Positions 27,648 through 36,272 of a DNA stretch of 58,228 bases are shown one piece after another. The notes under the pieces were generated by a model. The model did no database searches and was not told the DNA's origin. It saw nothing but the letters and a program-made list of their open reading frames with translations. The stretch covers positions 1-58,228 of the forward strand of contig DDUL01000029.1 in assembly GCA_002344785.1 (NCBI GenBank). The letters run 5' to 3'. Position 1 is the stretch's first letter. Each line of letters starts with the position of its first letter. The position numbers were made by a program, and so were the translations under genes. This DNA is from Bdellovibrionaceae bacterium UBA2339. GTDB lineage: Bacteria; Bdellovibrionota; Bdellovibrionia; Bdellovibrionales; JAMPXM01.

Positions 27648-27712
27648 AGAATCCCCCTTTTGGTCCCCTTGAGCCCGACATCGTGAAGGCCTGAACCCCT
27701 CGAACCCGCGGA

Positions 27713-28651
27713 CTAGGCCCGCTCACCGAATTTGAGTTTTTCTCTCAGCAAGGAGAAGAAATTGAAATCCGGATCTCGTAAAGCCACATGATCGACAGCA
27801 TGGCGAGTGATGCAAACTTCATCGCGATCCGTCAGCTCGCCACAGCGAACTCCGTCGACTGTCAGGATGGCTTTGTGATGACTCTTTTGAACTTTGAGTC
27901 GCAGGGACTGATGGTCCGGAAAAATTAACGGACGCGAAGTCAGCGCATGCGGGCAAACTGGAGTCACGACGAATGAACGCGCTTCGGGATGTAGAATCGG
28001 CCCACCGGCGGCTAAGTTGTAAGCTGTCGAACCCGTGGGTGTGGCGATCACGAGGGCGTCGGCCTTGATACTACCGACCAGGTGATTCTCAGAGTGCAAA
28101 TCGATATTGATCAAATGTGTGATGGAGCCGCGTTCGACAACCGCATCATTCAGCGCAATTTGATGTGAGAGCCGAGTTCGTCCGCGGCGCACTTCGACGG
28201 AAAGAAGTGAACGCATTTGCGGTTGGAGGCGATCTTCCAGGGCCGCCTGAAGGCGAGGGAAGAGATCCTCGACTCGCGTATCGGTGAGAAAGCCGAGTGA
28301 GCCCATGTTGACGCCAAATACGGGTATACTGCGATCCCCAATCAGGCGTACGGCACCCAAATACGTGCCGTCGCCGCCGAGAACCAGCATGAGATCCAAT
28401 TGTGCGAGTTTCTTAGTGTCGAGTGAGGGCGCGTCGCGCGCAATTTTTTGCCCAGGAGCCGCAAAGACGCGATGGCCTCGATCCGTCAGCCAGCGGGCCA
28501 CTTCAGCGGCCTTCTTTACGGCCAAGGGTGAGTTCGGACGATGCAAAATTCCGACGGATCGCGGTTCGTCTTTTGTCGATGAAGAGCGTGTCGATGAAGA
28601 GCGCGTCGATTTGGAGCGCGTGGACTGCTGAGATTTCGCTGAAGCGCGCAT
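27713..28651 (-). CDS. nadK: NAD kinase
   Basis: Phosphorylates NAD to NADP in the cytoplasm. Family motifs: GGDGT at residues 92-96, NMGSLGFLTD, NDAVVERG near 168, and ATPTGSTAYNLAAGGP. ATG 28649-28651 has GGGGAA about seven bases upstream. The N-terminal 30 residues are an unusual Ser/Thr/Arg/Lys repeat (STRS units) coded by 15-base tandem repeats at about 28569-28620, absent from ordinary NAD kinases and probably disordered. The gene precedes recN, and the two probably form one operon. Confidence 0.94.
   Translation of the reverse strand: MRASAKSQQSTRSKSTRSSSTRSSSTKDEPRSVGILHRPNSPLAVKKAAEVARWLTDRGHRVFAAPGQKIARDAPSLDTKKLAQLDLMLVLGGDGTYLGAVRLIGDRSIPVFGVNMGSLGFLTDTRVEDLFPRLQAALEDRLQPQMRSLLSVEVRRGRTRLSHQIALNDAVVERGSITHLINIDLHSENHLVGSIKADALVIATPTGSTAYNLAAGGPILHPEARSFVVTPVCPHALTSRPLIFPDHQSLRLKVQKSHHKAILTVDGVRCGELTDRDEVCITRHAVDHVALRDPDFNFFSLLREKLKFGERA
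28569..28620 (-). repeat. 15-bp tandem repeat coding the NadK N-terminal tail
   Basis: On the plus strand GTCGATGAAGAGCGT, GTCGATGAAGAGCGC and GTCGATTTGGAGCGC follow in register. Translated on the minus strand they give repeated STRS/SSTRS units. Being 15 bases long, gain or loss of a unit keeps frame. Confidence 0.75.
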
Positions 28652-28822
28652 TCGTCAATTCCCCAGTTTACCGTCGGTTCTTGCCGGCCCAGTTAGACCG
28701 GCCTTGCCTGTAAAGGCCGTACGCAATTTCCAAAAGCTTCGGATCAGGTCGTGGGCGTTCATCGAGACCAGCTCGCGAAAACTCCACACCTGATCTGCCT
28801 TCACATCAACTCAGCTTGCAGA

Positions 28823-30877
28823 TCAAATCAAGCCATCACGGCGAAGTAAAGCATCCGGGTCCGGCTCTCGGCCGCGGAATTTCTTGTACAGCTGCATCGG
28901 TGGCTCGGTGCCGCCTCGACTGAGGATGTGATCGCGGAACGCCCGCGCCACCTCTTGATCGAAGAGGCCCTTTTCTTTGAAGTACTCAAAGGCGTCAGCA
29001 TCCAAAACCTCGGCCCACTTGTAGGAGTAATAGCCGGCCGAGTATCCGCCAGCAAAAATGTGCGAGAACGCCGTCGAGGTGCTGGTGCCTTCCGTCGGCG
29101 CAAATAAGGCGCTACCCGCCGTGGCCGAGCGCTCAAAGCTCACCACGTCTTGAATCGTGTTCGGATCGACGGTGTGCCATGCCAGATCCAGCATAGCAAA
29201 GTTCAATTGGCGGAGCGCGAAGTAACCGGCTTGAAACTGCGAGCTCTTGCGAATCTTCTCAATGAGCTCGTCCGGCATCACCTCGCCCGTCTCGTAGTGC
29301 TTAGCAAACAATGCCAATGACTCCTTCTCCGTGACCCAGTTCTCCATGATCTGCGAAGGCAATTCGACAAAGTCCCAATGCACATTGGTGCCGGCCAAGG
29401 TGACATACTTGCAATCGCTGAGCAGGCCATGCAGAGCGTGTCCAAATTCATGAAACAGTGTTTTCACTTCATCCAAGGTCAGCAGTGAAGGTTGGGTCGA
29501 TGTGGGTTTAGTGAAGTTGCAGACGATCGCGACATGCGGCCGCAGCACTTTGTTGTCGGCGATGTGCTGAAACAAACCTTGTTCGCGAAACGACGTCATC
29601 CATGCACCGGAACGCTTGGAAGCGCGCGGGAAGAAGTCCGCATAGAACAATCCAATGTGACGGTTCGTGCCACTCTCCACCACCTCATAGGTTTTCACCT
29701 CAGGGTGATAGACGGGAAGATCGCTTCGCTCGCGGAATTCAATTCGATAAAGGCGCCGAGCATGTTCGAACACGCCCGCGATCACATTCTCGAGCTTAAA
29801 GTATGGCCGAAGCTGCTCATCATCCAGGTCGTGCAACTTCATTTTGAGCTTCTCGCTCCAGTACGCATAGTCCCAGGGCATGAAGCTCTCATCGCCGGTG
29901 ACCTGCTTCTTATGCGCCTTCACCGCGGCCAGATCGCGCTCGGCAGCGGGCTTCACTTTTTGCAGAAGTCGCGTGAGAAAACTGGCAACTTGTTCCGGCG
30001 TCTCCGCCATTCGCTCTTCGAGCACAAAGTGCGCATGCGTCTTGTAACCGAGAAGTCGCGCGCGCTGATCGCGAAGCTGTACGATTCGCAGCACCAACGC
30101 GGGGTTGGTGTCGAGGGCGCGTGCATTGTAGGCGTGCCAGAGTTTTTGGCGCAGCTCGCGCTTTGCGGCATAGGCGAGAAAGGGCGCGATGCTCGGTTGA
30201 TGAAGCGTGAACACCCAGCCGCTCTTGCCGCGCTCTTTGGCCGCTTCCGCCGCCGCGTCGATGGCTGACTCGGGCAGGCCCTCAAGCTCAGCGGCCTCGG
30301 TGAGATGCATTTCAAAACTGTTGGTGGCCTTCAAGACATTGTCGCTGAATTCAGGTGATAGCTTCGAAAGCTCCTGATCGAGCGAACGCAGTTGCGCCTT
30401 CTTGTCGTCGGAGAGCAAAGCGCCGTTTCGTGCAAATCGCTTGAAGACTTTCTCAGTGAGCTGGCGCTCTTCGCCTTGCAGGGCCGGAGAGTGATCGCGC
30501 GCATCCCAAACACTTTTCACGCGCTGAAAGAGAGCGGCGTCGAGCAAGAGATCACTGTTGTAAGCGGCAAGTTTCGGCGAGATCTGCTTGGCCAACTTCT
30601 GCATTTCGTCGTCGCTGAGCGCGCCGAGCAGATTGAAGAACACGCCGCTCACCTGTTCAAGCTCCTCAGTCGCGGACTCGATGGCGAGCACGGTGTTGGT
30701 GAAGCTCGGGGTCTCGGTCTGTTCCTTGATTTTCGCGAGTCGTGTCTGCGCGACCTCGATGCCGCGCTCGATGGCGGGCAAGAAGTGCGAAGTTTGGATC
30801 TGAGCGAAATCTGTCGCCTGATCGGGGTGGGGAGAGGTCTTAAAAAATGCGCCAAAATTTTGTGTCGTCATGCCCAT
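28823..30877 (-). CDS. M3-family zinc oligopeptidase (oligopeptidase A / dipeptidyl carboxypeptidase type)
   Basis: A 684-residue metallopeptidase that degrades short peptides. The zinc motif HEFGHALH is at residues 476-483, with the third ligand region HWDFVELPSQIMENW about 27 residues on. The N-terminal helical domain (FAQIQTSHFLPAIE) and the size match OpdA/Dcp-type M3 enzymes. There is no signal peptide, so it is cytoplasmic. ATG 30877 is used; ATG 30871 is two residues inside and equally possible. It is transcribed alone, toward nadK, with 171 bases between them that hold a short hairpin (28699-28719) without a U-tract. Confidence 0.92.
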   Translation of the reverse strand: MGMTTQNFGAFFKTSPHPDQATDFAQIQTSHFLPAIERGIEVAQTRLAKIKEQTETPSFTNTVLAIESATEELEQVSGVFFNLLGALSDDEMQKLAKQISPKLAAYNSDLLLDAALFQRVKSVWDARDHSPALQGEERQLTEKVFKRFARNGALLSDDKKAQLRSLDQELSKLSPEFSDNVLKATNSFEMHLTEAAELEGLPESAIDAAAEAAKERGKSGWVFTLHQPSIAPFLAYAAKRELRQKLWHAYNARALDTNPALVLRIVQLRDQRARLLGYKTHAHFVLEERMAETPEQVASFLTRLLQKVKPAAERDLAAVKAHKKQVTGDESFMPWDYAYWSEKLKMKLHDLDDEQLRPYFKLENVIAGVFEHARRLYRIEFRERSDLPVYHPEVKTYEVVESGTNRHIGLFYADFFPRASKRSGAWMTSFREQGLFQHIADNKVLRPHVAIVCNFTKPTSTQPSLLTLDEVKTLFHEFGHALHGLLSDCKYVTLAGTNVHWDFVELPSQIMENWVTEKESLALFAKHYETGEVMPDELIEKIRKSSQFQAGYFALRQLNFAMLDLAWHTVDPNTIQDVVSFERSATAGSALFAPTEGTSTSTAFSHIFAGGYSAGYYSYKWAEVLDADAFEYFKEKGLFDQEVARAFRDHILSRGGTEPPMQLYKKFRGREPDPDALLRRDGLI

Positions 30878-30944
30878 CGTTTACCCGATGGAATGCATCA
30901 GCGCCCAGCGACTTTCGCTAGGAGTTCAGCTTCGATGCGCAAGG

Positions 30945-31346
30945 TCACAGGCCTTCGCCAATGAGTGTCAGAAGTAGGGCCTTCAGGACGAGGAGAAAGA
31001 TCAAGGAAATCAAGGCCGCCGACACGAGCTCGGCACCGAGGCGAATCAAGGGTAAGTGCTTGATGAGTTGAGCCGTCATGTTTCCCAACGGGGCGGCAGA
31101 TCCGACGGGTTGACGCCACGGATTTGCAGCGTTTGAGGCTTGCGGCGATTCGTCATTGAACGGGGAGATCTTGTCGAATGGTGGAAGCGGCTGAGCGGGC
31201 CTGATGCCCGCCTGTGTCGCGCCCGTCTGTGTGGCGACTATTGTCTTGGACGTTTCCGCGCGCGTTGGCGTAGCCGCAGATTCCAGCGAACTCGAGCGCG
31301 ACTTTTGAGATCGAAATGTCGGTCGCTCAAAATCCATGCGCATCAT
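30945..31346 (-). CDS. Small membrane protein of unknown function
   Basis: 133 residues: a Ser/Thr/Pro/Gln-rich, probably disordered N-terminus and one or two hydrophobic segments at residues 95-128 (LIKHLPLIRLGAEL then ISLIFLLVLKALLLTLI). It looks like a tail-anchored protein. There is no recognised family. It starts nine bases after the stop of the upstream lipoprotein on the same strand, so it is probably in an operon with it. ATG 31346 or 31343 or 31337 could be the start. Confidence 0.55.
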   Translation of the reverse strand: MMRMDFERPTFRSQKSRSSSLESAATPTRAETSKTIVATQTGATQAGIRPAQPLPPFDKISPFNDESPQASNAANPWRQPVGSAAPLGNMTAQLIKHLPLIRLGAELVSAALISLIFLLVLKALLLTLIGEGL

Positions 31347-31355
31347 GCTGTTTCC

Positions 31356-32201
31356 TTAGCGAGTGCAAATGCCGAGGCTGGCGCCGGGTCGAATCGGCGC
31401 ACAGAAAGATCCCGCACCGCAAGAGTTCGAGCCCACTTGGCAGGTGACGCCGATTTGATTGTTACAAGCCAAAGCGCCGCTTTGCCCGATGCTGCCCGGC
31501 TGTCCCACATGCGAGCCCACAGGTGCGCCACCCCAAAAGCCACTTTGCGGATTGGCTGTGCCGTAGCCCGCGTAACCATGGAAGTAGAATCCACTGTGCG
31601 ACCAGCCGAACCAAGCGACTTGGTGACGACGAAAACCATAATGGGGAACGCAGGTGAGTCCGGCCTGACCATCGCAAACCGCAACATAGCCCGAGGGACA
31701 GTTACAGAAGTTGGGCTGTTGCTGGGGAACGACGGTGTGGACGACGGTGCCCGTCGGGTAACCGTGGCGCGCATACCATCCCGAATAGGGAATTCCGCCA
31801 TAGTAGGCAACCGGCTGAGCATAGAAGTTCGGCAGCGTTTGTCCTTGCGCGCAGGTCGACGAGGGCTGCACGTCAGGCGGCGGAGTGGTTGCGACATTCG
31901 ACGGCGCAGGTGAACCACCATCTTTGTTGCCGCAGCCTGTGGCGAGTACGCCGAGCAAGAGCGCGACAGTCATGCTGAAGATCACGAAAGGTCGTGAGTG
32001 GGGACTGCGAGCGCGATCCTGAGACTTCGCCCGAGTCGACGATGTCGTCGATGATCTTGCGGCCAGGCCCACTGTTAATTCTGAAGTCGCACGGCGAATC
32101 GCCGAGAGTGTTGTTCGGAGTCGGAGAGAAACAGAACCTGAACCCTTGGTCCCAGAACTTTTGCTCAGCGACGGGCTCAATTTGTTGTTCGCATGATTCA
32201 T
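31356..32201 (-). CDS. Lipoprotein with Gly/Tyr/Trp-rich, Cys-containing mature part
   Basis: ATG 32201 with GGGAGA upstream gives 281 residues. The lipobox is preceded by an unusually long, Ser/Arg-rich n-region of about 75 residues, then FVIFSMTVALLLG and ATGC, the modified cysteine. The mature part is rich in Gly, Tyr, Trp, Pro and Gln, with eight or more cysteines (CAQG, CNCPSGYVAVCDG, CNNQIGVTCQ, SCGAGSFC). That pattern resembles small Cys-rich extracellular modules, but no family was recognised. It is probably surface- or periplasm-exposed on a membrane. The gene downstream codes for a small membrane protein. Confidence 0.65.
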   Translation of the reverse strand: MNHANNKLSPSLSKSSGTKGSGSVSLRLRTTLSAIRRATSELTVGLAARSSTTSSTRAKSQDRARSPHSRPFVIFSMTVALLLGVLATGCGNKDGGSPAPSNVATTPPPDVQPSSTCAQGQTLPNFYAQPVAYYGGIPYSGWYARHGYPTGTVVHTVVPQQQPNFCNCPSGYVAVCDGQAGLTCVPHYGFRRHQVAWFGWSHSGFYFHGYAGYGTANPQSGFWGGAPVGSHVGQPGSIGQSGALACNNQIGVTCQVGSNSCGAGSFCAPIRPGASLGICTR

Positions 32202-32351
32202 GTGAATCTCCCTGTGCTCGTCCCAAAGTTCCAGAGGAGGCTTCGGGGGAGGAGCAATTTGACGAGGACCTTGGTTCAACAGTTTCGTAACGCCAGTTGT
32301 GAATCTGAGAGGTTACGGGAGGAAAGGCTGCGAAAATCGTGCGCGTTCTTA

Positions 32352-32375
32352 GAACTGATCTCGTCGGGTGTTGCG
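32352..32375 (+). repeat. R24 dispersed repeat, copy B
   Basis: Core GATCTCGTCGGGTGTTGC, preceded by GAACT, in the leader region of the AMIN-like gene. Confidence 0.85.
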
Positions 32376-32486
32376 GCTTTAGCTTGCGATTGAGGGGTGT
32401 TCCTGAGGAAAATCGCAAGATAGGTGATGGCCCTGATTTGAAGGCCTTTCAGGGTGGGGGCGTGAATGGGCATTTTGGCTCCAATC

Positions 32487-32510
32487 CAAGTGATCTCGTC
32501 GGGTGTTGCG
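32487..32510 (+). repeat. R24 dispersed repeat, copy C
   Basis: Same core as copy B, exactly 135 bases downstream and in the same orientation, but preceded by CAAGT instead of AACT. A GCCC/GGGC hairpin (32521-32534) follows. Confidence 0.85.
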
Positions 32511-32534
32511 CCTGACGGCGGCCCACGTGCGGGC

Positions 32535-33308
32535 ATGCCCTGCGTGCGGAAGATCGTCCAACGAAAGTGGATTTCTACGAGAAACTTGGTCGGCGGAATG
32601 GTCGGAGTTTTCGCTGCGGCCATGTGGACGACTCCCGCGATCTCGGCAATTTCGCCCAAGTCAGCAAATGATGCAGTTGTGGGCGGTGGGCGATCCGAGA
32701 GTCGAACATCCGACGCAAGCCAAGGCAAACTGAGCGAGGACATTGAGATTCGCAATGGCCAAGTTCGTACCGGCGGTCGTGCTCAGGCACTCCTGCGCTG
32801 GCAAGGTGTTCGGGCTCTGCTGGATCAGCGTGAGCTCAGCTTGGACTTTGTCGATACCCAACTTCGGCCGCTCAAAGGGAGCTTGCCGTATTACCAAGTC
32901 AGCCTCGATGCGCGAGGTCGTCGCTTGCTGTTGAGTTTTCCAGGTTTGGGCTCAGCCGTAGATGAAAGTCGATTTCGGCGAGAGGTGGCGCGATTGAAGC
33001 TCGTCGGCGTGCCGTGGAGTGCTGCCGGCGTGCGAGTTGATCCTGCGGACTCGACCCTCGTGATCTGGCTGGAGATCGGCGAAGCAGCGAACCTGGCCGA
33101 GGCCACTGTCGCACAGGGCGCGCGAAACGCCTCGGAGCCGAGACTGCGACTTCGTGAAGTCGAGTCGGGTTTGCGCATTGCCTTGATCTCTGCGGGCGCT
33201 GCGGCTCAGGCGCGAGTGTCGCAGCAAAGTTCTGCGAGTTCTCAAGCGGACAAATCCAAAGTTGATCCATCGAAAAGTGATCGATCCAGAGATGAGGAGC
33301 GGCCGTGA
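32535..33308 (+). CDS. Exported protein with AMIN-like beta domain
   Basis: 257 residues from ATG 32535; the frame begins at 32466, but that would translate R24 copy C, and a signal peptide only follows MPCVRKIVQRK. GTG 32544 is an alternative. After the signal (ending near AISA) comes a beta-rich region with paired motifs YYQVSLDARGRRLLLSFPG and GVRVDPADSTLVIWLEIG, which resembles AMIN domains that bind peptidoglycan or target proteins to the envelope; this is a resemblance only. The C-terminus is Ser/Asp/Lys-rich. Its TGA overlaps the GTG of the next gene (GTGA), so the pair is coupled. Confidence 0.65.
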   Translation: MPCVRKIVQRKWISTRNLVGGMVGVFAAAMWTTPAISAISPKSANDAVVGGGRSESRTSDASQGKLSEDIEIRNGQVRTGGRAQALLRWQGVRALLDQRELSLDFVDTQLRPLKGSLPYYQVSLDARGRRLLLSFPGLGSAVDESRFRREVARLKLVGVPWSAAGVRVDPADSTLVIWLEIGEAANLAEATVAQGARNASEPRLRLREVESGLRIALISAGAAAQARVSQQSSASSQADKSKVDPSKSDRSRDEERP

Positions 33309-34123
33309 GACATGAACTTCGGTTGAGGCGAGCGACTGGGTGCGGGATGCTACTGTTCGTCATAGCGGTTTTGTCGGCCGTGATGTTTGTTGGCGGCGTT
33401 GAGTCGGCCGAAGCGCGGCGATTTGAAATGGCGAAGGAAGTGATCGCGCCTTATGTCGGCGGGACGTATGGCGTATCGAATCTCAGTGACTCCGCTTACG
33501 GGCGATCCTCAGGTGCTTCGACGTTTTTCACCGAAACCGTAAAGCAAAACATGAGTGGTGAGCTGGGCGTGACCTTCAATGTGCAGGCCTTTGTGTTGCG
33601 CTTGGGTGTTGAATACATTTTCGGGCAGACGATGACGGGTGTGCAGGGGAAGAGTGCGTCGGGCACGGAGCTTTTGAATTTGGACTCGAAAGTTTCCGCC
33701 ATTGTCCCTATGGGTGCGATTGAAATTCCGCTGACCGTTGGCATGGAGTCGCGACTGCACATTGGTGTTGGCGGCGGATACGCCTTGGTCAGCGTCGATA
33801 ATGAGTATCGTCTGACGGCGGCGGGGCAAAGTGCTTACCCCGGAGTGCCAGAGACTTATTCCGAAAAGGGAAGTGGTGGAGGCCTGGCCTACAAAGCTTA
33901 TCTGGGAGGCGAATTTCTGCTGACGGATACGGTGACGTTGGGAATGGATCTGGGATATCGGCACGTCATGGCGACGAGTCTGCAAGCTTCAAAAGCGATG
34001 ACGACGTTGTCAGGCAACTACACGGCGGGCGGCGATTTGTTGCTCAACAACGGCGACCCGCGATCCATCAATCTGGGTGGTTTGTTCTTTGGCACTCAGC
34101 TCAGAATTTACATTCCTTACTGA
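33305..34123 (+). CDS. Outer-membrane beta-barrel protein
   Basis: 272 residues with a signal peptide (hydrophobic at about 14-33, cleavage near SAEA) and alternating beta strands throughout, for example LGVTFNVQAFVLRLGVEYIFG, with a C-terminal strand LRIYIPY ending in an aromatic residue as BAM substrates do. Gly-rich turns suggest an 8-strand OmpA/OmpW-like porin fold. No specific family was recognised. It starts at GTG 33305, overlapping the AMIN-like gene by four bases, which suggests that the two products work together in the envelope. Confidence 0.75.
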   Translation: MRHELRLRRATGCGMLLFVIAVLSAVMFVGGVESAEARRFEMAKEVIAPYVGGTYGVSNLSDSAYGRSSGASTFFTETVKQNMSGELGVTFNVQAFVLRLGVEYIFGQTMTGVQGKSASGTELLNLDSKVSAIVPMGAIEIPLTVGMESRLHIGVGGGYALVSVDNEYRLTAAGQSAYPGVPETYSEKGSGGGLAYKAYLGGEFLLTDTVTLGMDLGYRHVMATSLQASKAMTTLSGNYTAGGDLLLNNGDPRSINLGGLFFGTQLRIYIPY

Positions 34124-34136
34124 GTTCGCTGAAATC

Positions 34137-35990
34137 CTAATAAAGCGAGTCGATCAAATCTCGATAGCGCTCGTCGACGATTTTTCGTTTCACCTTGAGT
34201 GAAGGCGTGAGTTCGCCGCTTTCAATGCTGAAGTCGCGCGCCAGCAGCGCAAAGTTCTTGATGGACTCAAAGCTTGCGAGCTGTGCATTGGCCTCAGCGA
34301 CAGCGCGCCGGAATAAATCCTTCACTTTGGGATGTTCGATCATTTCCTCAAGCAGATGCACGCTTTGTTGAGCTTGTAGGTTCTGCTCATTCGCCCAACG
34401 CCGGAGGTGATCTTCGGCCACAGTGAGAAGTGCGACGCAATACTTGCGTTGATCGCCGTGTATGTGAGCGTTGGAAATGAAGGGTGAAAGTTTTAAGAGC
34501 GATTCGAGGCGTTGCGGAGCGACGTACTTTCCGCCAGCTGTCTTGATCAAGTCCTTTTTTCGATCCGTGATCTTGAGGTGTCCTGAATCGGTGAGTTCGC
34601 CGATGTCGCCGGTCTTAAACCACTCACCGTCGAAGACTTCAGCCGTGGCCTCGGGATTTTTGTAATACTCCTTCATCACTTTCTTGCTCTTGACGAGGAT
34701 TTCTCCGTCTTCGGCAATCTTGATTTTGACTTCGCCCACGGGCTTACCAACTGTGCCAAACTTGTAATCGAAGGGTGTGTTCACGCAGATCGCCGCTGTC
34801 GTTTCGGTCAAGCCGTAGCCCTCGAGGATCAACAGGCCCGCGGCGTGGAAGAACTCGGCGATTTCACGACTGAGCGGAGCGCCTCCGCACACGGCGAAGC
34901 GCAAGCGACCGCCGAGGCGATCTTGCAAGGCTTGGAAGACGAGTCGTTGAGCCGCTAAGTACTGTGCCGCCGTTTGCAGTGAAACGCTGCGCTTTTCTTG
35001 CTTGCACCGACTCACTTCGCGTCCGACAGCGAGGGCCCAGTCAAAAGTCTTTCGTCGAATGGGTGAAATGTCGGCTTGGGCTTGAATGCCAGCGTGAATC
35101 TTTTCAAAGATTCGCGGCACGCCGATCATCACCGTGGGCTTCACTTGCATGAGGTTATCTTTGATGCGTTCGATGGATTCCGCATAGGCGATGCGGTGAC
35201 CAACGACAGCTTGGCCCCAAATCTCGATTCGACCCAGTACGTGTGCAAATGGAAGGAAGGTGAGCGCGACATCTTGCGAGGACACGCCGAGTAAGGGAAA
35301 GGCTTCGACCACTTCGCTGAGAATTTGTTGATGAGTGTGCACAACTCCCTTTGGGCGGCCCGTTGTCCCTGAGGTGTAAATGATCGTGGCCATTTGATCG
35401 ACATTGAGCTTTTGTGCCGCCTCGACAAAAAAGTTGGGCTGGCTTTGTCGAATGGCCACGCCTCCTTGAATGAACTGCTCAAGCGACAATTGCGACCGAG
35501 CCTCGGAGTTGGTTGATTTGCCGACTTCGAGGCAAACGAGGGCCTGCAAATTCGCGCCAAGCTTTTCATCCGAGGCTGCGGAGTTTGCGCTTTGTGCTGG
35601 CAAATGAGCGCTTTGCGCCTGGATCGAGGCCTTAAACTTTGACCACGCGCCTTGGGACTCGATCACCAACACCTTGGCTTCGCTGTCTTGAAGTATGAAT
35701 TGAACTTCTGTCGCCGTCGAAGACGGATAAATCGGCACGGTGACGGCGCCGAGACCGAGAGTTGCGAGATCAAACGCAGCCCACTCCAAGCGAGTTTGGG
35801 CCAAAATCGCGACGCGATCGCCAGGCTGCACGCCCAAGGCACGTAAGCCCGCGGCGAAGGACTGCACCATCTCCAAATAATCTTTCCACTGCAAATCCAT
35901 CCAGCGTCCGTTGCGACATGTGCTCACGGCCACTTTGTTCTGCAATCGATCAGCGGTATCGAGAAAACGTCGGACAACTGTATCGTTCAT
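34137..35990 (-). CDS. fadD: Long-chain fatty-acid--CoA ligase (AMP-forming)
   Basis: Adenylate-forming enzyme of 617 residues that activates fatty acids to acyl-CoA. Motifs: P-loop YTSGTTGRPKG, GYGLTETTA, FKTGDIGEL and DRKKDLIKTAGGKY with the catalytic lysine region. The overall pattern matches the bacterial FAA1/FadD15-like class. ATG 35990 was chosen; the frame extends to a TTG at 36026 without an SD. It has no signal and is cytoplasmic or membrane-associated. It is convergent with the beta-barrel gene, 13 bases apart. Three FadL/PorV-like outer-membrane proteins lie 4-11 kb away, which may be a functional link. Confidence 0.9.
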   Translation of the reverse strand: MNDTVVRRFLDTADRLQNKVAVSTCRNGRWMDLQWKDYLEMVQSFAAGLRALGVQPGDRVAILAQTRLEWAAFDLATLGLGAVTVPIYPSSTATEVQFILQDSEAKVLVIESQGAWSKFKASIQAQSAHLPAQSANSAASDEKLGANLQALVCLEVGKSTNSEARSQLSLEQFIQGGVAIRQSQPNFFVEAAQKLNVDQMATIIYTSGTTGRPKGVVHTHQQILSEVVEAFPLLGVSSQDVALTFLPFAHVLGRIEIWGQAVVGHRIAYAESIERIKDNLMQVKPTVMIGVPRIFEKIHAGIQAQADISPIRRKTFDWALAVGREVSRCKQEKRSVSLQTAAQYLAAQRLVFQALQDRLGGRLRFAVCGGAPLSREIAEFFHAAGLLILEGYGLTETTAAICVNTPFDYKFGTVGKPVGEVKIKIAEDGEILVKSKKVMKEYYKNPEATAEVFDGEWFKTGDIGELTDSGHLKITDRKKDLIKTAGGKYVAPQRLESLLKLSPFISNAHIHGDQRKYCVALLTVAEDHLRRWANEQNLQAQQSVHLLEEMIEHPKVKDLFRRAVAEANAQLASFESIKNFALLARDFSIESGELTPSLKVKRKIVDERYRDLIDSLY

Positions 35991-36096
35991 GCCGGTGAGT
36001 TTGCCTGAGTTTGGCGAGCGACTCAACTCTTGTGGCTGGGTTGAAGGCGATACAGGTTACCGGCGGCTCATAGGTTCCAACCTGTGCAGGCCCAGC

Positions 36097-36136
36097 TGTT
36101 GAGGTATTGGGGTGTTGAGTTGTTGAGGCGTTGAGG
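36097..36136 (+). repeat. Five tandem 8-bp units upstream of fadD
   Basis: TGTTGAGG, TATTGGGG, TGTTGAGT, TGTTGAGG, CGTTGAGG in register between the kinase gene and fadD. Confidence 0.75.
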
Positions 36137-36272
36137 TCCAGCTCGGGATCGCCGGCTCGAGTTGAAATGCGACGTGCTTTTTACATGGGGTACTCGCGCC
36201 GAATGGACGCGAAAATTGTGGCCGAAGGTGCGAAGCTGAGCTGAGTGATCTGGACCGCGGTCGGGCGATCGA

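Larger units (their letters stand above)
32202..32534. other. Divergent intergenic region with two R24 copies and hairpins
   Basis: 333 bases between divergent genes. It contains R24 copies B and C, a hairpin CTTGCGATT/AATCGCAAG (about 32382-32422), a second stem CCCTGA/TCAGGG, and a strong SD-like GGGAGGAAAGG (about 32318). A 58-codon frame GTG 32339 to TGA 32515 spans both R24 copies, but I do not regard it as a proven gene. Confidence 0.5.

Noticed and set aside
28699..28719. Hairpin CGGCCTT/AAGGCCG between nadK and the M3 peptidase
   Set aside because: Good stem, but no U-tract on either strand, so not called a terminator.
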